Below are positions 1 to 8,963 of a DNA stretch of 64,000 nt, piece by piece (positions within the stretch are counted from its first letter, which is position 1; every line of letters starts with the position of its first letter). Source of the stretch: Bacillus sp. (in: firmicutes) (GTDB lineage: Bacteria > Bacillota > Bacilli > Bacillales > JACDOC01); contig JACDOC010000006.1 of NCBI GenBank assembly GCA_017656295.1, forward strand, positions 1-64,000, read 5' to 3'. The position numbers were made by a program, and so were the translations under genes. The notes beneath the pieces are model-generated. The model saw only the letters and a program-made list of their open reading frames with translations. It had not been told where the DNA came from and did no database searches.

Positions 1-13
1 GATTGCTCATAAA

Positions 14-76
14 AAATCGTCCTTTCTGGAATGTTGTGTGGTAACTTCATTTTACTAGAAAGGGCGATTTTTTTGT
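14..76 (+). terminator. Intrinsic terminator at window edge
   Basis: AAAATCG and CCTTTCT on the left pair with AGAAAGG and CGATTTT on the right (one G-T pair), and a T run follows. The gene it ends lies outside the window. The arms are also A-rich on the left, so it could work in both directions. Confidence 0.7.
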
Positions 77-123
77 GCTCTTTTTTGAACGAATCACAGA
101 GAAGATCGGTTGATTGAAGGGAA

Positions 124-225
124 GGTGGCGGCGACTCCTGCGGGAACAGCACGAGCCGAAGACCCCACAGACGAGCCTGCGAGTCGAGGAGGCTGAGGCC
201 GTGCCCGCGGAAAGCGTCCGCCACC
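124..225. repeat. GC-rich hairpin repeat, copy 1
   Basis: GGTGGCGG at the left end pairs with CCGCCACC at the right end. The arms continue inward imperfectly through GCGGG/CCCGC and GCACG/CGTGC around a variable centre. The GC content is far above the surrounding DNA. A second copy sits at 43060-43155 and shares both ends (GGCGGCGACTCC and CCCGCGGAAAGCGTCCGCC). I recall similar elements scattered between genes in many Bacillaceae, where they are often mis-annotated as short ORFs. Confidence 0.75.
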
Positions 226-254
226 AAATGAAATCAACCGAATTTCAATTTACG

Positions 255-290
255 AAGAAAGGGGCTGTACTTTTTGGACAGCCCCTTCTT
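255..290 (-). terminator. Stem-loop at the 3' end of ytsP
   Basis: AAGAAAGGGGCTGT pairs with ACAGCCCCTTCTT. The ytsP stop codon lies in the right arm. The T run beyond the stem on the minus strand is poor, so this is a weak terminator or an mRNA-stabilising hairpin. Confidence 0.5.
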
Positions 291-768
291 ATAGGTATTG
301 AACTAGTACCTCTACAAACTCTTGCAGCTTTTGTTCATCCGTTTCGTCAAAGCGGTCTTTTTCTGGACTATCGATATCTAATACACCGATAACGTTTCCG
401 TCTTTTATCATTGGAATGACGATTTCGGATTGGCTTGCTGCATCACAAGCGATATGCCCTGGAAATTGATGTACATCTGGGACGCGTAATACCCGTTTTT
501 CTTGTGCCGCCGTACCACATACGCCTTTGCCAAGCGGAATACGGACACAAGCAGGAAGTCCTTGGAATGGCCCTAATACAAGCTCATTTCCTTCCATTAA
601 ATAAAATCCCACCCAATTGATTCGCTCTAAAAATTGATTTAATAAGGCGGCGGCATTACTTAAGTTAGCAACTTGGTTGGTTTCCCCTTCAATGAGCGCT
701 TTCAATTGTTTTTTTACTAATTCGTAATTTTCTTCTTTTGTTCCGTTGTACATTTCGACATGAAACAT
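289..768 (-). CDS. ytsP: Free methionine-(R)-sulfoxide reductase, GAF-domain protein YtsP
   Basis: Soluble 159-residue single GAF-domain protein of the fRMsr family, which reduces free methionine-(R)-sulfoxide using thioredoxin-type electrons. The sequence shows the family's three cysteines at residues 74, 84 and 108 (LPACVRIPLG, GKGVCGT, HIACDAAS) and a C-terminal GVLDIDSP strand. The ATG at 768 is chosen because GGGTG lies about 7 bases upstream. A GTG at 819 in the same frame has an AGGA only 3 bases away and would add a tail not expected in the family. The gene is transcribed away from refZ, as in B. subtilis. The three-cysteine pattern makes the enzyme assignment stronger than a plain GAF call. 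Confidence 0.88.
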   Translation of the reverse strand: MFHVEMYNGTKEENYELVKKQLKALIEGETNQVANLSNAAALLNQFLERINWVGFYLMEGNELVLGPFQGLPACVRIPLGKGVCGTAAQEKRVLRVPDVHQFPGHIACDAASQSEIVIPMIKDGNVIGVLDIDSPEKDRFDETDEQKLQEFVEVLVQYL

Positions 769-939
769 TTTTTTCACCCAATTCATGAAAGAATTTGTCG
801 ATAGATTTTTAAAGGACACTTCCTATTAAAAACGAACTAAGATAATAATAATATTTTTTGCTAAGTTTGAAATATTTGTAGCATAAAAGATAGTCATTTG
901 CAACTATTTTATACCAATCATAAAGGAGCGATGGCGTTG

Positions 940-1590
940 ATGCGGGACAAAGCTCGGACGAAAAGAAAAATTGAGGAAGCAGCCATTATTTTGTTTAATG
1001 CCAAAGGATACCATGGTACATCAGTACGCGATATCGCTCAAAAGGCAAAAGTCAACGTGGCAAACATTTCTTATTATTTTCGCCATAAACAGGGGCTATT
1101 GGAAGCGTTAATTACGTCATACTTTGAACGGTATTTGGCCATTTTAGAAGAAGAAGTCCGGCAATTAACTCATACTCCCCCCATCGAATGTTTTAAACGC
1201 GCCGTAAAAGAAATTTTATTGTTTCATCAAGAAAACTATTTGTTGACACGTCTTGTCATGCGGGAATTAACGGTTGATTCGCAAGTCGTTAGAGAAATCA
1301 TCGGTACGTATATGATGAAAGAGCGCTTTTTGTTCAAACAGATTGTGGAGCCAGTTTTTTCTACTCATCACCGCGCTCCTATGCTGACCTCAATGATAAT
1401 CATTCAATTAAAGGGAATGTTAACGACTCCTTTTTTAAACAGTCAATACTTGCGGGAAGTTTGGTATATGCTCCCACAAGAAGGGCATTTTGTCGATACG
1501 TATTATCACTTTATCGTTCAATGGATTAACGGCTGGAAACAATCACCTTCAAATGATAGAGGTTTTGTTCCAATGACTATGACGTTGTAA
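940..1590 (+). CDS. refZ: TetR-family regulator RefZ (FtsZ-ring control)
   Basis: DNA-binding protein of 216 residues. The TetR helix-turn-helix covers residues 26-47 (GTSVRDIAQKAKVNVANISYYF), followed by a long helical ligand/dimer domain. In B. subtilis RefZ (YttP) binds palindromes near the origin and perturbs FtsZ rings near the chromosome during sporulation. That role is carried over here from neighbourhood (ytsP-refZ-hisJ-ezrA) and similarity. AAAGGAG at 922-928 suits either the TTG at 937 (spacing 8) or the ATG at 940 (spacing 11). An in-frame ATG at 931 is too close. The 3' end overlaps the convergent hisJ by 14 bases. Confidence 0.85.
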   Translation: MRDKARTKRKIEEAAIILFNAKGYHGTSVRDIAQKAKVNVANISYYFRHKQGLLEALITSYFERYLAILEEEVRQLTHTPPIECFKRAVKEILLFHQENYLLTRLVMRELTVDSQVVREIIGTYMMKERFLFKQIVEPVFSTHHRAPMLTSMIIIQLKGMLTTPFLNSQYLREVWYMLPQEGHFVDTYYHFIVQWINGWKQSPSNDRGFVPMTMTL

Positions 1591-2386
1591 TTCCCCACAT
1601 CAAATCTCTTCCTTGGTGTAAAGCGGAAACAGAATGGGCATCTGAACCATATACGAGCGGAATGTTCCATTCTAAAGCTTGTTGAATAACTGATTTAGGG
1701 GGATAAGTTTCTTGACAGAGCGGCTTGTTTAAACCAGCAGCGTTATAGTCGAGTTCATAATTTCGACGCTTAATTTCTAATAATATTTCTTTTTGTTGTG
1801 TAGAAAAATCCTTGTTACAAGGATATTTTTTTTGGAATTTTTGAACAAGTGTCATATGTCCAATTCGCTTTGGTTTATAAGGGCCTAAGTCGGCTTGAAT
1901 CGATTTTAAGACCGTCTCATAGTACTGTTTGTATACATTTTCAACACTACCGAACGAATCGATCATTTGCCGAAACATGTCTGGGTTATAGTCGATGCAA
2001 AACCATGTTTCGTCCTTTTTTAAAAAATGTACAGAAAGTATTCCGTCGTCTAAGTACGGCCCATATTCATGTAACATAGAAGCAGTTTGATCTTCAAATC
2101 CTTCTAAATAGTCTACTTCTAATCCACATAAAATGTTTATATCCTGAAGATACTCCTCTTTTAATCGCCATACATCTTTTATATATGACTCAAGATGTTC
2201 TTTTTTCATTGCGCTATCTTTTTTAGGTGTCGGATCAGTAAACCCATCCGGGAAAGGAGCGTGTTCTGTAAAAGTCATTTGTTGATAGCCAAGAGAAATA
2301 GCTTTTTCTACATATTGTTTAAACGAATCAGTTGATCCATGTGGGCAATAAGGGGTGTGGACATGTCCATCAATGAGCACCGTCAT
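1577..2386 (-). CDS. hisJ: Histidinol-phosphatase, PHP family
   Basis: Cytoplasmic enzyme of 269 residues that dephosphorylates L-histidinol phosphate in histidine synthesis. PHP-family metal ligands are visible as HVHTPYCPHGS near the N-terminus (residues 8-18), FTEHAPFP, GLEVDYLEGFED and GSDAHS near the C-terminus. The start ATG has an excellent AAGGAGGGAGGA upstream. The gene sits between refZ and ezrA as in B. subtilis, outside any his operon. Its tail overlaps the convergent refZ. Length is typical for the monofunctional Bacillus type, unrelated to HAD-type HisB. Confidence 0.93.
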   Translation of the reverse strand: MTVLIDGHVHTPYCPHGSTDSFKQYVEKAISLGYQQMTFTEHAPFPDGFTDPTPKKDSAMKKEHLESYIKDVWRLKEEYLQDINILCGLEVDYLEGFEDQTASMLHEYGPYLDDGILSVHFLKKDETWFCIDYNPDMFRQMIDSFGSVENVYKQYYETVLKSIQADLGPYKPKRIGHMTLVQKFQKKYPCNKDFSTQQKEILLEIKRRNYELDYNAAGLNKPLCQETYPPKSVIQQALEWNIPLVYGSDAHSVSALHQGRDLMWGITTS

Positions 2387-2555
2387 TCCTCCCTCCTTAA
2401 ATTTTTACTCTATTATAATTGAAAAATGCTAGAATGATAGTAAGTAAATGAACTTCTATAAAAAATTTAGAAATTAATAGTCAAAAATTGTCGTTTACAT
2501 GGTATCATTAAATCATTAAAGGGATTAGTACGTTAATTTGAACAGGAGGCTTACG

Positions 2556-4268
2556 ATGGAGTTCGTCATCGGCGCAATCTTGCTATTGATTGGATTCTTT
2601 ATAACTGGATTTTTCATCCGGAAAAATTATTATCGTGAAATTGACCAATTAGAGTCGTGGAAAATCCAAATAATGAATCGACCGGTTCTAGAAGAAATGT
2701 CTAAAGTAAAGAAGCTAAATATGGTCGGGCAAACAGAAGAAATGTTTGAGCGTTGGCGGAGAACATGGGACGAAATTGTAACCGTTCAGCTTCCTGATGT
2801 TGAAGAACTATTATTCGATGCAGAAGAGTTTGTTGATAAATTTCAGTTTCAAAAGGGGAAAGCGGTTTTACAAAAAATCGAACAAATTTTAAAGGAATCT
2901 GAACAAAAAATTGAACAACTAATGATGGAAATTAATGAATTGGTCGGTAGTGAAGAGCAGAGTCGGGCAAGCAAAGAAGAAATTGAACGTAGTTTACGTG
3001 AAGCTAAAAAACAACTATTAGCACATCGCCATACGTTCGGTGTAGCGATTCAATATCTTGAAAAAGCAGTCGAAGAAATTGTAACGGAACTAAAAGCGTT
3101 TGATGAGTTAACAGAGAACGGTAACTATATTGAAGCCCGGGAATTAGTAGAAAAATTAGCACAAGAAATGAATAGGCTACAACATTACATAGAAACAGTT
3201 CCGGCGTTATTAACAGAGTGTCTGTCCGTTCTTCCTTCTTCTATTGAAGAGTTAGAGGAAGGGTATGCTGAAATGGAACAACAAGGATACCGATTGGAAC
3301 ACTTGCAAATTCAAGATGATTTAAAGGAAATGAAAGAAGAGATCCAGTCGTTTATTTGTCAATTAGAAGAAGGTGCTATTGAGACTGTTGCAGAAGGTGT
3401 CCAACAAATTAAAGATAAAATTAATACCATCTATGATTTATTAGAAAAAGAGGTGTTGGCGAAGCAATACATTGTGCAACATGAAGGTAAGTCGAAACAC
3501 TTATTGATGGAATTATTAAAAAGCAATGAAGCGTTAAAGCATGAAACAGAGATGGTACGGATGTCTTATCAATTGGACGAAAAAGAATTAAATATACCAA
3601 AACGAATTGATCAATCGTTAAAACAACTTTCTAAGCGCTTAGATATGTTAAGCGTAAAAATTAATGGCAACGAAACGTCTTATTCTTTACTACAAGAAGA
3701 ACTGGGAGATATAAGAGCACAACTTGAAGAATTGCAAAAAGAGCAACAACTGTTTAACGAGCAAATGCAAAATTTAAGAAAAGATGAATTAGAGGCCCGT
3801 GAACAGATTAAAGAATTGAAAAAGAAAATTTCTGAATCCATTCGCTTAGTGAAGAAAAGTAATGTTCCTGGTCTGCCCCAAGAATATCAACTTGTGCTTG
3901 AGCAAGCGCAATCCTCTATTCAAGAAGTACTCGAAAGTTTAGAGGAAAAGCCGTTAAATATGAACAATGTTAACTATCGTTTAAAAGAAGCACAAGCGGA
4001 AGTCGAATATTTACGAGAGAAAACAGAAGAAATGGTCGAACAAGTGATTCTAGCTGAGAAAATTATTCAATACGGAAATCGCTATCGTAGTCGATACGAG
4101 CATGTTCGACAAGGATTGCAGGAAGCAGAAGTGGCCTTTCGTACATACAACTATCGAGGAGCTTGTGAACAAGCGGCATCAATCGTAGAAGAGATTGATC
4201 CAGGTGCATTAAAACGGATTGAAGAATGGGTAAATGAGGAGCTAATTCATTGGAAAGAAGATTATTGA
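2556..4268 (+). CDS. ezrA: Septation ring formation regulator EzrA
   Basis: Membrane-anchored division protein of 570 residues. One N-terminal transmembrane segment (about residues 2-22) is followed by a long, almost wholly alpha-helical spectrin-like cytoplasmic region rich in Glu, Lys, Gln and Leu heptads. In B. subtilis EzrA binds FtsZ, prevents extra polar rings and helps recruit PBP1. The ATG at 2556 follows AGGAGG by 6 bases. The frame is open a little further upstream but lacks a ribosome site there. Length is close to the B. subtilis protein (562). It is a single-gene unit with a terminator shared with the convergent braB. Confidence 0.95.
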   Translation: MEFVIGAILLLIGFFITGFFIRKNYYREIDQLESWKIQIMNRPVLEEMSKVKKLNMVGQTEEMFERWRRTWDEIVTVQLPDVEELLFDAEEFVDKFQFQKGKAVLQKIEQILKESEQKIEQLMMEINELVGSEEQSRASKEEIERSLREAKKQLLAHRHTFGVAIQYLEKAVEEIVTELKAFDELTENGNYIEARELVEKLAQEMNRLQHYIETVPALLTECLSVLPSSIEELEEGYAEMEQQGYRLEHLQIQDDLKEMKEEIQSFICQLEEGAIETVAEGVQQIKDKINTIYDLLEKEVLAKQYIVQHEGKSKHLLMELLKSNEALKHETEMVRMSYQLDEKELNIPKRIDQSLKQLSKRLDMLSVKINGNETSYSLLQEELGDIRAQLEELQKEQQLFNEQMQNLRKDELEAREQIKELKKKISESIRLVKKSNVPGLPQEYQLVLEQAQSSIQEVLESLEEKPLNMNNVNYRLKEAQAEVEYLREKTEEMVEQVILAEKIIQYGNRYRSRYEHVRQGLQEAEVAFRTYNYRGACEQAASIVEEIDPGALKRIEEWVNEELIHWKEDY

Positions 4269-4318
4269 ATGACCAAATGAGTATCGATGTAGTATTACAA
4301 CTTTTGTAGAATAATGAA

Positions 4319-4357
4319 TAACCGACCAATATTTATAGCTGGTCGGTTATTTATTTT
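4319..4357. terminator. Bidirectional terminator between ezrA and braB
   Basis: TAACCGACCA pairs perfectly with TGGTCGGTTA. A T-rich tail follows on the plus strand, and an AT-rich tail on the minus strand serves braB. Confidence 0.85.
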
Positions 4358-4385
4358 TCCAAATCTTGAAAGAAGTTCATCTTAG

Positions 4386-5723
4386 TTATTTCGTTATAAC
4401 CGTCTTTTTGCCATTGATAGAAACAATGAGCCAACCCATGAACGCACCAGTGATGGCTGGAACTAACCATCCAATTCCTTGCTCAAACAATGGTAAAATA
4501 GCAAAAATATTAGTAAGCGCAGAAACGTCTAAACCAGCAATTTGTAATCCGTCAATTAAGCTGACAATAAAAGTTGGGATTAAAGCACCAAGATACACAG
4601 CCGAATATCCGTTAAACCAATGATGAATAAATGAAAGTAAAATAAGTACGATGGCCAATGGATAAATAATAATTAAAACTGGAAGAGAAATGGTGATTAA
4701 TTGGGTTAATCCTACATTGGCAACAATCATACTAAATGCTGAAAGGATGATGACAAACGTTCCGTATGATACGTTTGGCAAAAGCTTAGAAAAATACTGG
4801 GCACAAGAAGAAACAAGGCCGACAGATGTTGTGATACAGGCAAACGTTATGGCCAATCCTAAAATAATTGCTCCACTTGATCCAAATAAATGAGCAGCAG
4901 CTTGTGATAGAATTGATCCACCGTTTTGCTGTACACCAATTGCTTCTGTACTTGTTGCCCCGATATAAGATAAAGATAAGTAAACTAGACTCAAGCCAAT
5001 AGCTGCAATTACCCCAGCATACATACACACCTTTGCAATAGTTGATTGATCTTCAATTCCTTTATCTTTAATTGCGGAAATTACCACAATTCCAAAAACT
5101 AGTGCTGCAATCGTATCCATCGTTAAATAACCTTCGATAAACCCTTTAAAGAACGGACCATCAATATAATCTCCTTGAGGAACTTGAGGCGTTCCCATTG
5201 GAGTAATTAAGCTTTTTACAACTAATATGGCTAAAATGATTAAAAGAGCTGGTGTTAATAGTTTTCCGATTCGATCGACCAGCTTCGACGGATTCATTGA
5301 TAACCATGCTGTGACCGTAAAGAAAATAATCGTATAAATAAATAATGGTACGCCGTACTTGTCCATTGAATCATGTAAAAATGGAGTAACACCAATTTCG
5401 TAAGCTACTGTACCTGTACGTGGAATTCCGAAAAATGGCCCTATTGCTAAATACATCACCAAGGTGAAAACGATTCCAAAAAGAGGTGAAACACGGCTTG
5501 CTAACGTTTGTAAATCGCCACCAGTTTTCGCAATAGCAATAACTCCCAAAAGTGGTAGACCTACTCCAGTAAATAAAAAGCCAACAATACCGGTCCATAC
5601 GTTTGTACCTGCTTGCTGCCCTAAAAATGGTGGGAAAATCATATTTCCAGCACCTAGAAAGAGGGCAAATAACATCAAGCCAATAGCAACCATTTCATTT
5701 CCTGATAGCGCTTTCTTTCTCAT
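4386..5723 (-). CDS. braB: Branched-chain amino acid : cation symporter (LIVCS/BrnQ family)
   Basis: Integral membrane transporter of 445 residues for uptake of Leu, Ile and Val. Around twelve hydrophobic segments are visible, starting right after a short polar MRKKALSGNE tail. The conserved LFLGAGNMIFPP motif lies in the first segment. The start ATG follows a GGGGG ribosome site. In B. subtilis braB is next to ezrA and is repressed by CodY. An AT-rich candidate CodY-like stretch lies upstream (about 5813-5830), but the match is too weak to call. The substrate is inferred from the family. Confidence 0.93.
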   Translation of the reverse strand: MRKKALSGNEMVAIGLMLFALFLGAGNMIFPPFLGQQAGTNVWTGIVGFLFTGVGLPLLGVIAIAKTGGDLQTLASRVSPLFGIVFTLVMYLAIGPFFGIPRTGTVAYEIGVTPFLHDSMDKYGVPLFIYTIIFFTVTAWLSMNPSKLVDRIGKLLTPALLIILAILVVKSLITPMGTPQVPQGDYIDGPFFKGFIEGYLTMDTIAALVFGIVVISAIKDKGIEDQSTIAKVCMYAGVIAAIGLSLVYLSLSYIGATSTEAIGVQQNGGSILSQAAAHLFGSSGAIILGLAITFACITTSVGLVSSCAQYFSKLLPNVSYGTFVIILSAFSMIVANVGLTQLITISLPVLIIIYPLAIVLILLSFIHHWFNGYSAVYLGALIPTFIVSLIDGLQIAGLDVSALTNIFAILPLFEQGIGWLVPAITGAFMGWLIVSINGKKTVITK

Positions 5724-5888
5724 TTCTATGTCCCCCTATTTTATTCTGCTAAAACGCAAGTAACATAATAACATAGTCCGTAAAAAAATTGTTGAATATG
5801 ACAAAAGTCTTAATTTTTAAAATTGAAAGAAGGGTCGGAATTCTAATACCGGTTACATTATCCATCTTCTACAAATGGTATCAATTCG

Positions 5889-5917
5889 TTTTCATATAGG
5901 AAAGAATATGTTATTAT
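5889..5917 (+). promoter_or_regulatory. Candidate sigma-A promoter of nifZ-thiI
   Basis: TTTTCA (5889-5894) and TATTAT (5912-5917) are 17 bases apart. This gives a predicted start near 5924 and a leader of about 170 bases. The -35 match is only 4 of 6. Confidence 0.4.
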
Positions 5918-5923
5918 AAACAG

Positions 5924-6093
5924 TTGGCAAAGGCTTTATCTAGTAAGCCACAATTCAAGATGTCAGTAAAACAAAAAAGGTTAGGGCTGGGGCAACTACC
6001 TGAAAAGGTCCGATTAGTTCAACTAAACAATCGTAGGGGAAGACCTCCTACGATTGGAAGTTTCACTTATCTCTCAGCGAAGGGTGTAGCAAT
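5924..6093 (+). promoter_or_regulatory. Structured 5' leader of nifZ
   Basis: The 370-base gap between braB and nifZ holds no gene but contains several foldable elements. They are GGCTT/AAGCC (5932-5949), TTAGTT/AACTAA (about 6014-6026) and a perfect 10-bp hairpin, CAATCGTAGG at 6028-6037 with CCTACGATTG at 6047-6056. The hairpin loop carries GACCT (6042-6046), complementary to AGGTC at 6006-6010, which would make a pseudoknot. There is no T run, so it is not a plain terminator. It matches no riboswitch class I can name. Confidence 0.4.
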
Positions 6094-7245
6094 ATGATTT
6101 ATTTTGATAATAGTGCAACGACAAAACCTTATTCGGAAGTCATTGATTCATTTGTAAAAGTGTCCACTGAGTTTTTCGGAAATCCATCTTCATTGCACAA
6201 ATTAGGTGGAAAATCCGAAAAGTTGTTAACGCAAGCACGAGAACAGATTGCCTCTTTACTTGGTGTAAAATGGAATGAAATATTGTTTACTTCTGGGGGG
6301 ACAGAAGCGAACAACTTAGCCATTAAAGGAACAGCCCTTCAATATCGAGAAAGAGGAAAACATATTATTACTTCAAGCATCGAGCATCCGTCCGTTTATG
6401 AAACGTGTCAGCAATTAGCTTCATTAGGGTATGATGTAACGTACCTTCCTGTTGACAACGAAGGTCGAGTAAACCCGAGCGATGTGGAAAAAGCAATTCG
6501 TAAAGACACGATATTAGTATCCATTATGCATGTGAATAATGAAGTTGGGACCATTCAGCCTATTGAAGAAATAGGAAGATTACTAAAAAATTATCCAAAA
6601 GTCCTTTTTCACGTAGATTACGTTCAAGGCTGTGGTAAAGTACCTTTAGATTTATCTTCTGGCCTCATTGATTTATGTACGATTTCTGCCCATAAAATAC
6701 ATGGGCTTAAAGGTGTAGGGGCATTATATTTAAGAGAAGGTATCCGCATTTCCCCGCTTATGACAGGAGGAAGTCAAGAGCAAAAGGTTCGAAGTGGAAC
6801 GGAAAATACAGCTGGTATTGTTGCCATGGCTAAAGCGATGCGTTTAACGATGGAAAAACGGAAAACAGAACTCCCCCGCATAATTGAAATCCATCAATTT
6901 TTACGTCAAGAGTTGGAGAAAATTGATGGGATTCAAATTAATACACCGACAAGTGGTCATGCACCACACATTTTAAACGTTTCCGCAATTGGCTTACGCG
7001 GGGAAGTCATTGTTCATTCCTTAGCGGAACGGGGAATTTATGTATCTACAACAAGTGCTTGCTCTTCCAAATTACAATCACCTAGCAAAACGTTAATGGC
7101 GATGGGGGCTTCTAAAGAAGCTGCCATTGGTACGATTCGCATCAGCTTATCGTACGAAAATACGATGGAAGAAGCCCAACAATTTGTTGAATCTTTTAAG
7201 CAAGTGGTCGAAAATCTTTGGAAAGTAACGAGGAGTGCAAAATGA
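6094..7245 (+). CDS. nifZ: Cysteine desulfurase NifZ (partner of ThiI)
   Basis: PLP-dependent class V aminotransferase-fold enzyme of 383 residues. It removes sulfur from cysteine as a persulfide, which in Bacillus is passed to ThiI for 4-thiouridine in tRNA. The PLP lysine is K201 in SAHKIHGLKG. The persulfide cysteine is C323 in STTSACSSKLQSP. The N-terminal YFDNSATT motif is intact. The HVDAVQ motif usual in the family reads HVDYVQ. The start ATG follows GAAGGGTG. The stop overlaps the thiI start (ATGA), so the two are translationally coupled. It is a dedicated desulfurase rather than the general SufS or IscS. Confidence 0.92.
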   Translation: MIYFDNSATTKPYSEVIDSFVKVSTEFFGNPSSLHKLGGKSEKLLTQAREQIASLLGVKWNEILFTSGGTEANNLAIKGTALQYRERGKHIITSSIEHPSVYETCQQLASLGYDVTYLPVDNEGRVNPSDVEKAIRKDTILVSIMHVNNEVGTIQPIEEIGRLLKNYPKVLFHVDYVQGCGKVPLDLSSGLIDLCTISAHKIHGLKGVGALYLREGIRISPLMTGGSQEQKVRSGTENTAGIVAMAKAMRLTMEKRKTELPRIIEIHQFLRQELEKIDGIQINTPTSGHAPHILNVSAIGLRGEVIVHSLAERGIYVSTTSACSSKLQSPSKTLMAMGASKEAAIGTIRISLSYENTMEEAQQFVESFKQVVENLWKVTRSAK

Positions 7246-8450
7246 AGTACGATCGTATTGTTATTCGATATGGAGAAATGTCAACGAAAAAAAGAAACCG
7301 AAACAAATTTGTGGACAAATTAAAAGGAAACGTCCAGTCAGTGTTGAGTGATATCCCTAACTTGTCTATTCAAGCACGCCGTGAACGTATGTATATTGTC
7401 TTAAATGGAGCGGACGGGGATGAAGTTGTCTCTCGCCTAACTCACGTATTTGGTATTCAATCGATGAGTCCAGCGGTTAAAACGAGCTGGGACATAGAAG
7501 AAATTAAAGATGTGGCCTTAAAGCTTGTTCAAAAATTGCATGTCCTCGGAGGAACGTTTAAAATCTCTTCTAAACGAGCAGACAAAACGTTTCCTCTAGA
7601 GACAAATGAACTAAATCATACACTTGGGGCTCATATTTTACGTAATACACCAACCATATCGGTTGATGTGAAAAATCCAGACATTGATTTAAAAGTGGAA
7701 GTTCGTAAAGAAGGAGTTTATTTATCGAGTGAAGATATTTTAGGTGCAGGCGGCTTACCAGTCGGTTCAAGTGGTAAGGCGATGCTCATGCTTTCCGGAG
7801 GTATCGACAGTCCAGTAGCGGGATATTTATCATTAAAACGTGGGGTGGAGATCGAAGCCGTTCATTTCCATAGTCCACCTTTTACGAGCGAACGCGCGAA
7901 AGAAAAAGTACTCGATTTAGCAAAAAAACTAACAAAATATGGTCGGAAAATTAAAGTACATCTTGTTCCGTTTACTGAAATTCAGCAAAAAATTCATGAA
8001 CAAGTCCCAGAAAATTATACGATGACATCTACAAGACGATTAATGCTTCGCATCACTGATATTCTTCGTGAAAAACATGAAGGTCTGGCGATTATTACAG
8101 GAGAAAGTCTTGGACAGGTAGCGAGTCAAACGTTAGAAAGTATGTTCGCTATTAACGATGTCACGAACACACCGATTCTTCGTCCGCTTGTGTCCATGGA
8201 CAAGACAGAGATTATTCAAATAGCTAAAGAGATCGACACATTGGACATTTCCAATCGTCCGTATGAAGATTGTTGTACGATTTTTACTCCGCCTTCTCCA
8301 AAAACGAAACCGAAAAAAGAGAAAGTCCGTTATTATGAGAGCTTTATTGATTTTGAGCCATTAATTGAGCGAGCGGTGGAGGGGACAGAAACCATTATTG
8401 TCGATTCGAAAAAAGCCCAAGAAAAGAATTTATTTGACGATTTACTATAA
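7242..8450 (+). CDS. thiI: tRNA 4-thiouridine synthase ThiI
   Basis: Enzyme of 402 residues that adenylates U8 of tRNA and inserts sulfur. Domain order is an N-terminal ferredoxin-like region, a THUMP domain (about residues 60-165) and a PP-loop ATPase with SGGIDSP at residues 185-191. As in B. subtilis there is no C-terminal rhodanese domain, which fits a dedicated desulfurase partner encoded just upstream. The ATG at 7242 overlaps the nifZ stop by four bases and follows AGGAG by 6 bases. The frame is open upstream but without a better start. No terminator is obvious before the SASP gene. Confidence 0.95.
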   Translation: MKYDRIVIRYGEMSTKKRNRNKFVDKLKGNVQSVLSDIPNLSIQARRERMYIVLNGADGDEVVSRLTHVFGIQSMSPAVKTSWDIEEIKDVALKLVQKLHVLGGTFKISSKRADKTFPLETNELNHTLGAHILRNTPTISVDVKNPDIDLKVEVRKEGVYLSSEDILGAGGLPVGSSGKAMLMLSGGIDSPVAGYLSLKRGVEIEAVHFHSPPFTSERAKEKVLDLAKKLTKYGRKIKVHLVPFTEIQQKIHEQVPENYTMTSTRRLMLRITDILREKHEGLAIITGESLGQVASQTLESMFAINDVTNTPILRPLVSMDKTEIIQIAKEIDTLDISNRPYEDCCTIFTPPSPKTKPKKEKVRYYESFIDFEPLIERAVEGTETIIVDSKKAQEKNLFDDLL

Positions 8451-8488
8451 TTCTAATATTTTAGGAACTATTACCAATTGTTTTTTTT

Positions 8489-8518
8489 GTATGATGCCAT
8501 GTGTTTTCGCAAAACATA
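8489..8518 (+). promoter_or_regulatory. Possible sigma-G promoter of the SASP gene
   Basis: GTATG (8489-8493), 18 bases, then AAACATA (8512-8518) fits the most conserved positions of the forespore sigma-G pattern as I recall it (gnATR, 18, cAtnnTA). The lower-weight -10 bases do not match, so this is tentative. Confidence 0.3.
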
Positions 8519-8541
8519 TACACACAAGGAGGTGAAAACAC

Positions 8542-8742
8542 ATGGCAAATAACAATAATAACCAATTAGTAGCTCCTGGCGCTCAACAAGCAATCGATCA
8601 AATGAAGTATGAGATTGCTCAAGAGTTCGGTGTACAACTTGGTCCAGATGCAACATCTCGTGCAAACGGTTCAGTTGGTGGGGAAATTACGAAGCGTCTT
8701 GTTCAAATGGCTGAGCAACAATTAGGTGGTTACGCAAAGTAA
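8542..8742 (+). CDS. sspA: Alpha/beta-type small acid-soluble spore protein
   Basis: Spore DNA-binding protein of 66 residues. It saturates forespore DNA and protects it from UV and heat damage, and is degraded at germination. The family shows in [15 protein letters not shown]-like helix 1 (here [18 protein letters not shown]) and the GPR protease site region EIAQEFGV. The second helix holds [21 protein letters not shown] strong AAGGAGGTG precedes the ATG. Its position next to thiI matches sspA of B. subtilis. The exact paralogue (SspA, B, C or D) is inferred from synteny. Confidence 0.94.
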   Translation: MANNNNNQLVAPGAQQAIDQMKYEIAQEFGVQLGPDATSRANGSVGGEITKRLVQMAEQQLGGYAK

Positions 8743-8759
8743 ATAAGTGGATGGCTATA

Positions 8760-8791
8760 GAAGCGGAAGAAATTCCGCTTCTTTTATTTTT
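8760..8791 (+). terminator. Terminator of the SASP gene
   Basis: GAAGCGGAA pairs perfectly with TTCCGCTTC across a 4-base loop, followed by TTTTATTTTT. Confidence 0.9.
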
Positions 8792-8963
8792 CGTAAAAGT
8801 TTGATTACTTTAAGAAAAGTGGCGCATTGTCTAGTCACATTATGTTAGTATGAACAAAAAAATGCTATTTATTGAAAAATATTTTATTTTTCAATTTTAA
8901 ATTTTTTGATTATTTTATATAATTTATATATAACGCTTTCATTAAACAAAGGGGGAGAGAGTG

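Noticed and set aside
114-392. Open frame of 92 codons running through repeat copy 1 into ytsP
   Set aside because: It is created by the GC-rich repeat and the reverse of ytsP; the same false frames arise in other repeat copies.
5813-5830. Possible CodY box upstream of braB
   Set aside because: The AT-rich stretch differs from AATTTTCWGAAAATT at several positions, no better than background in such DNA.
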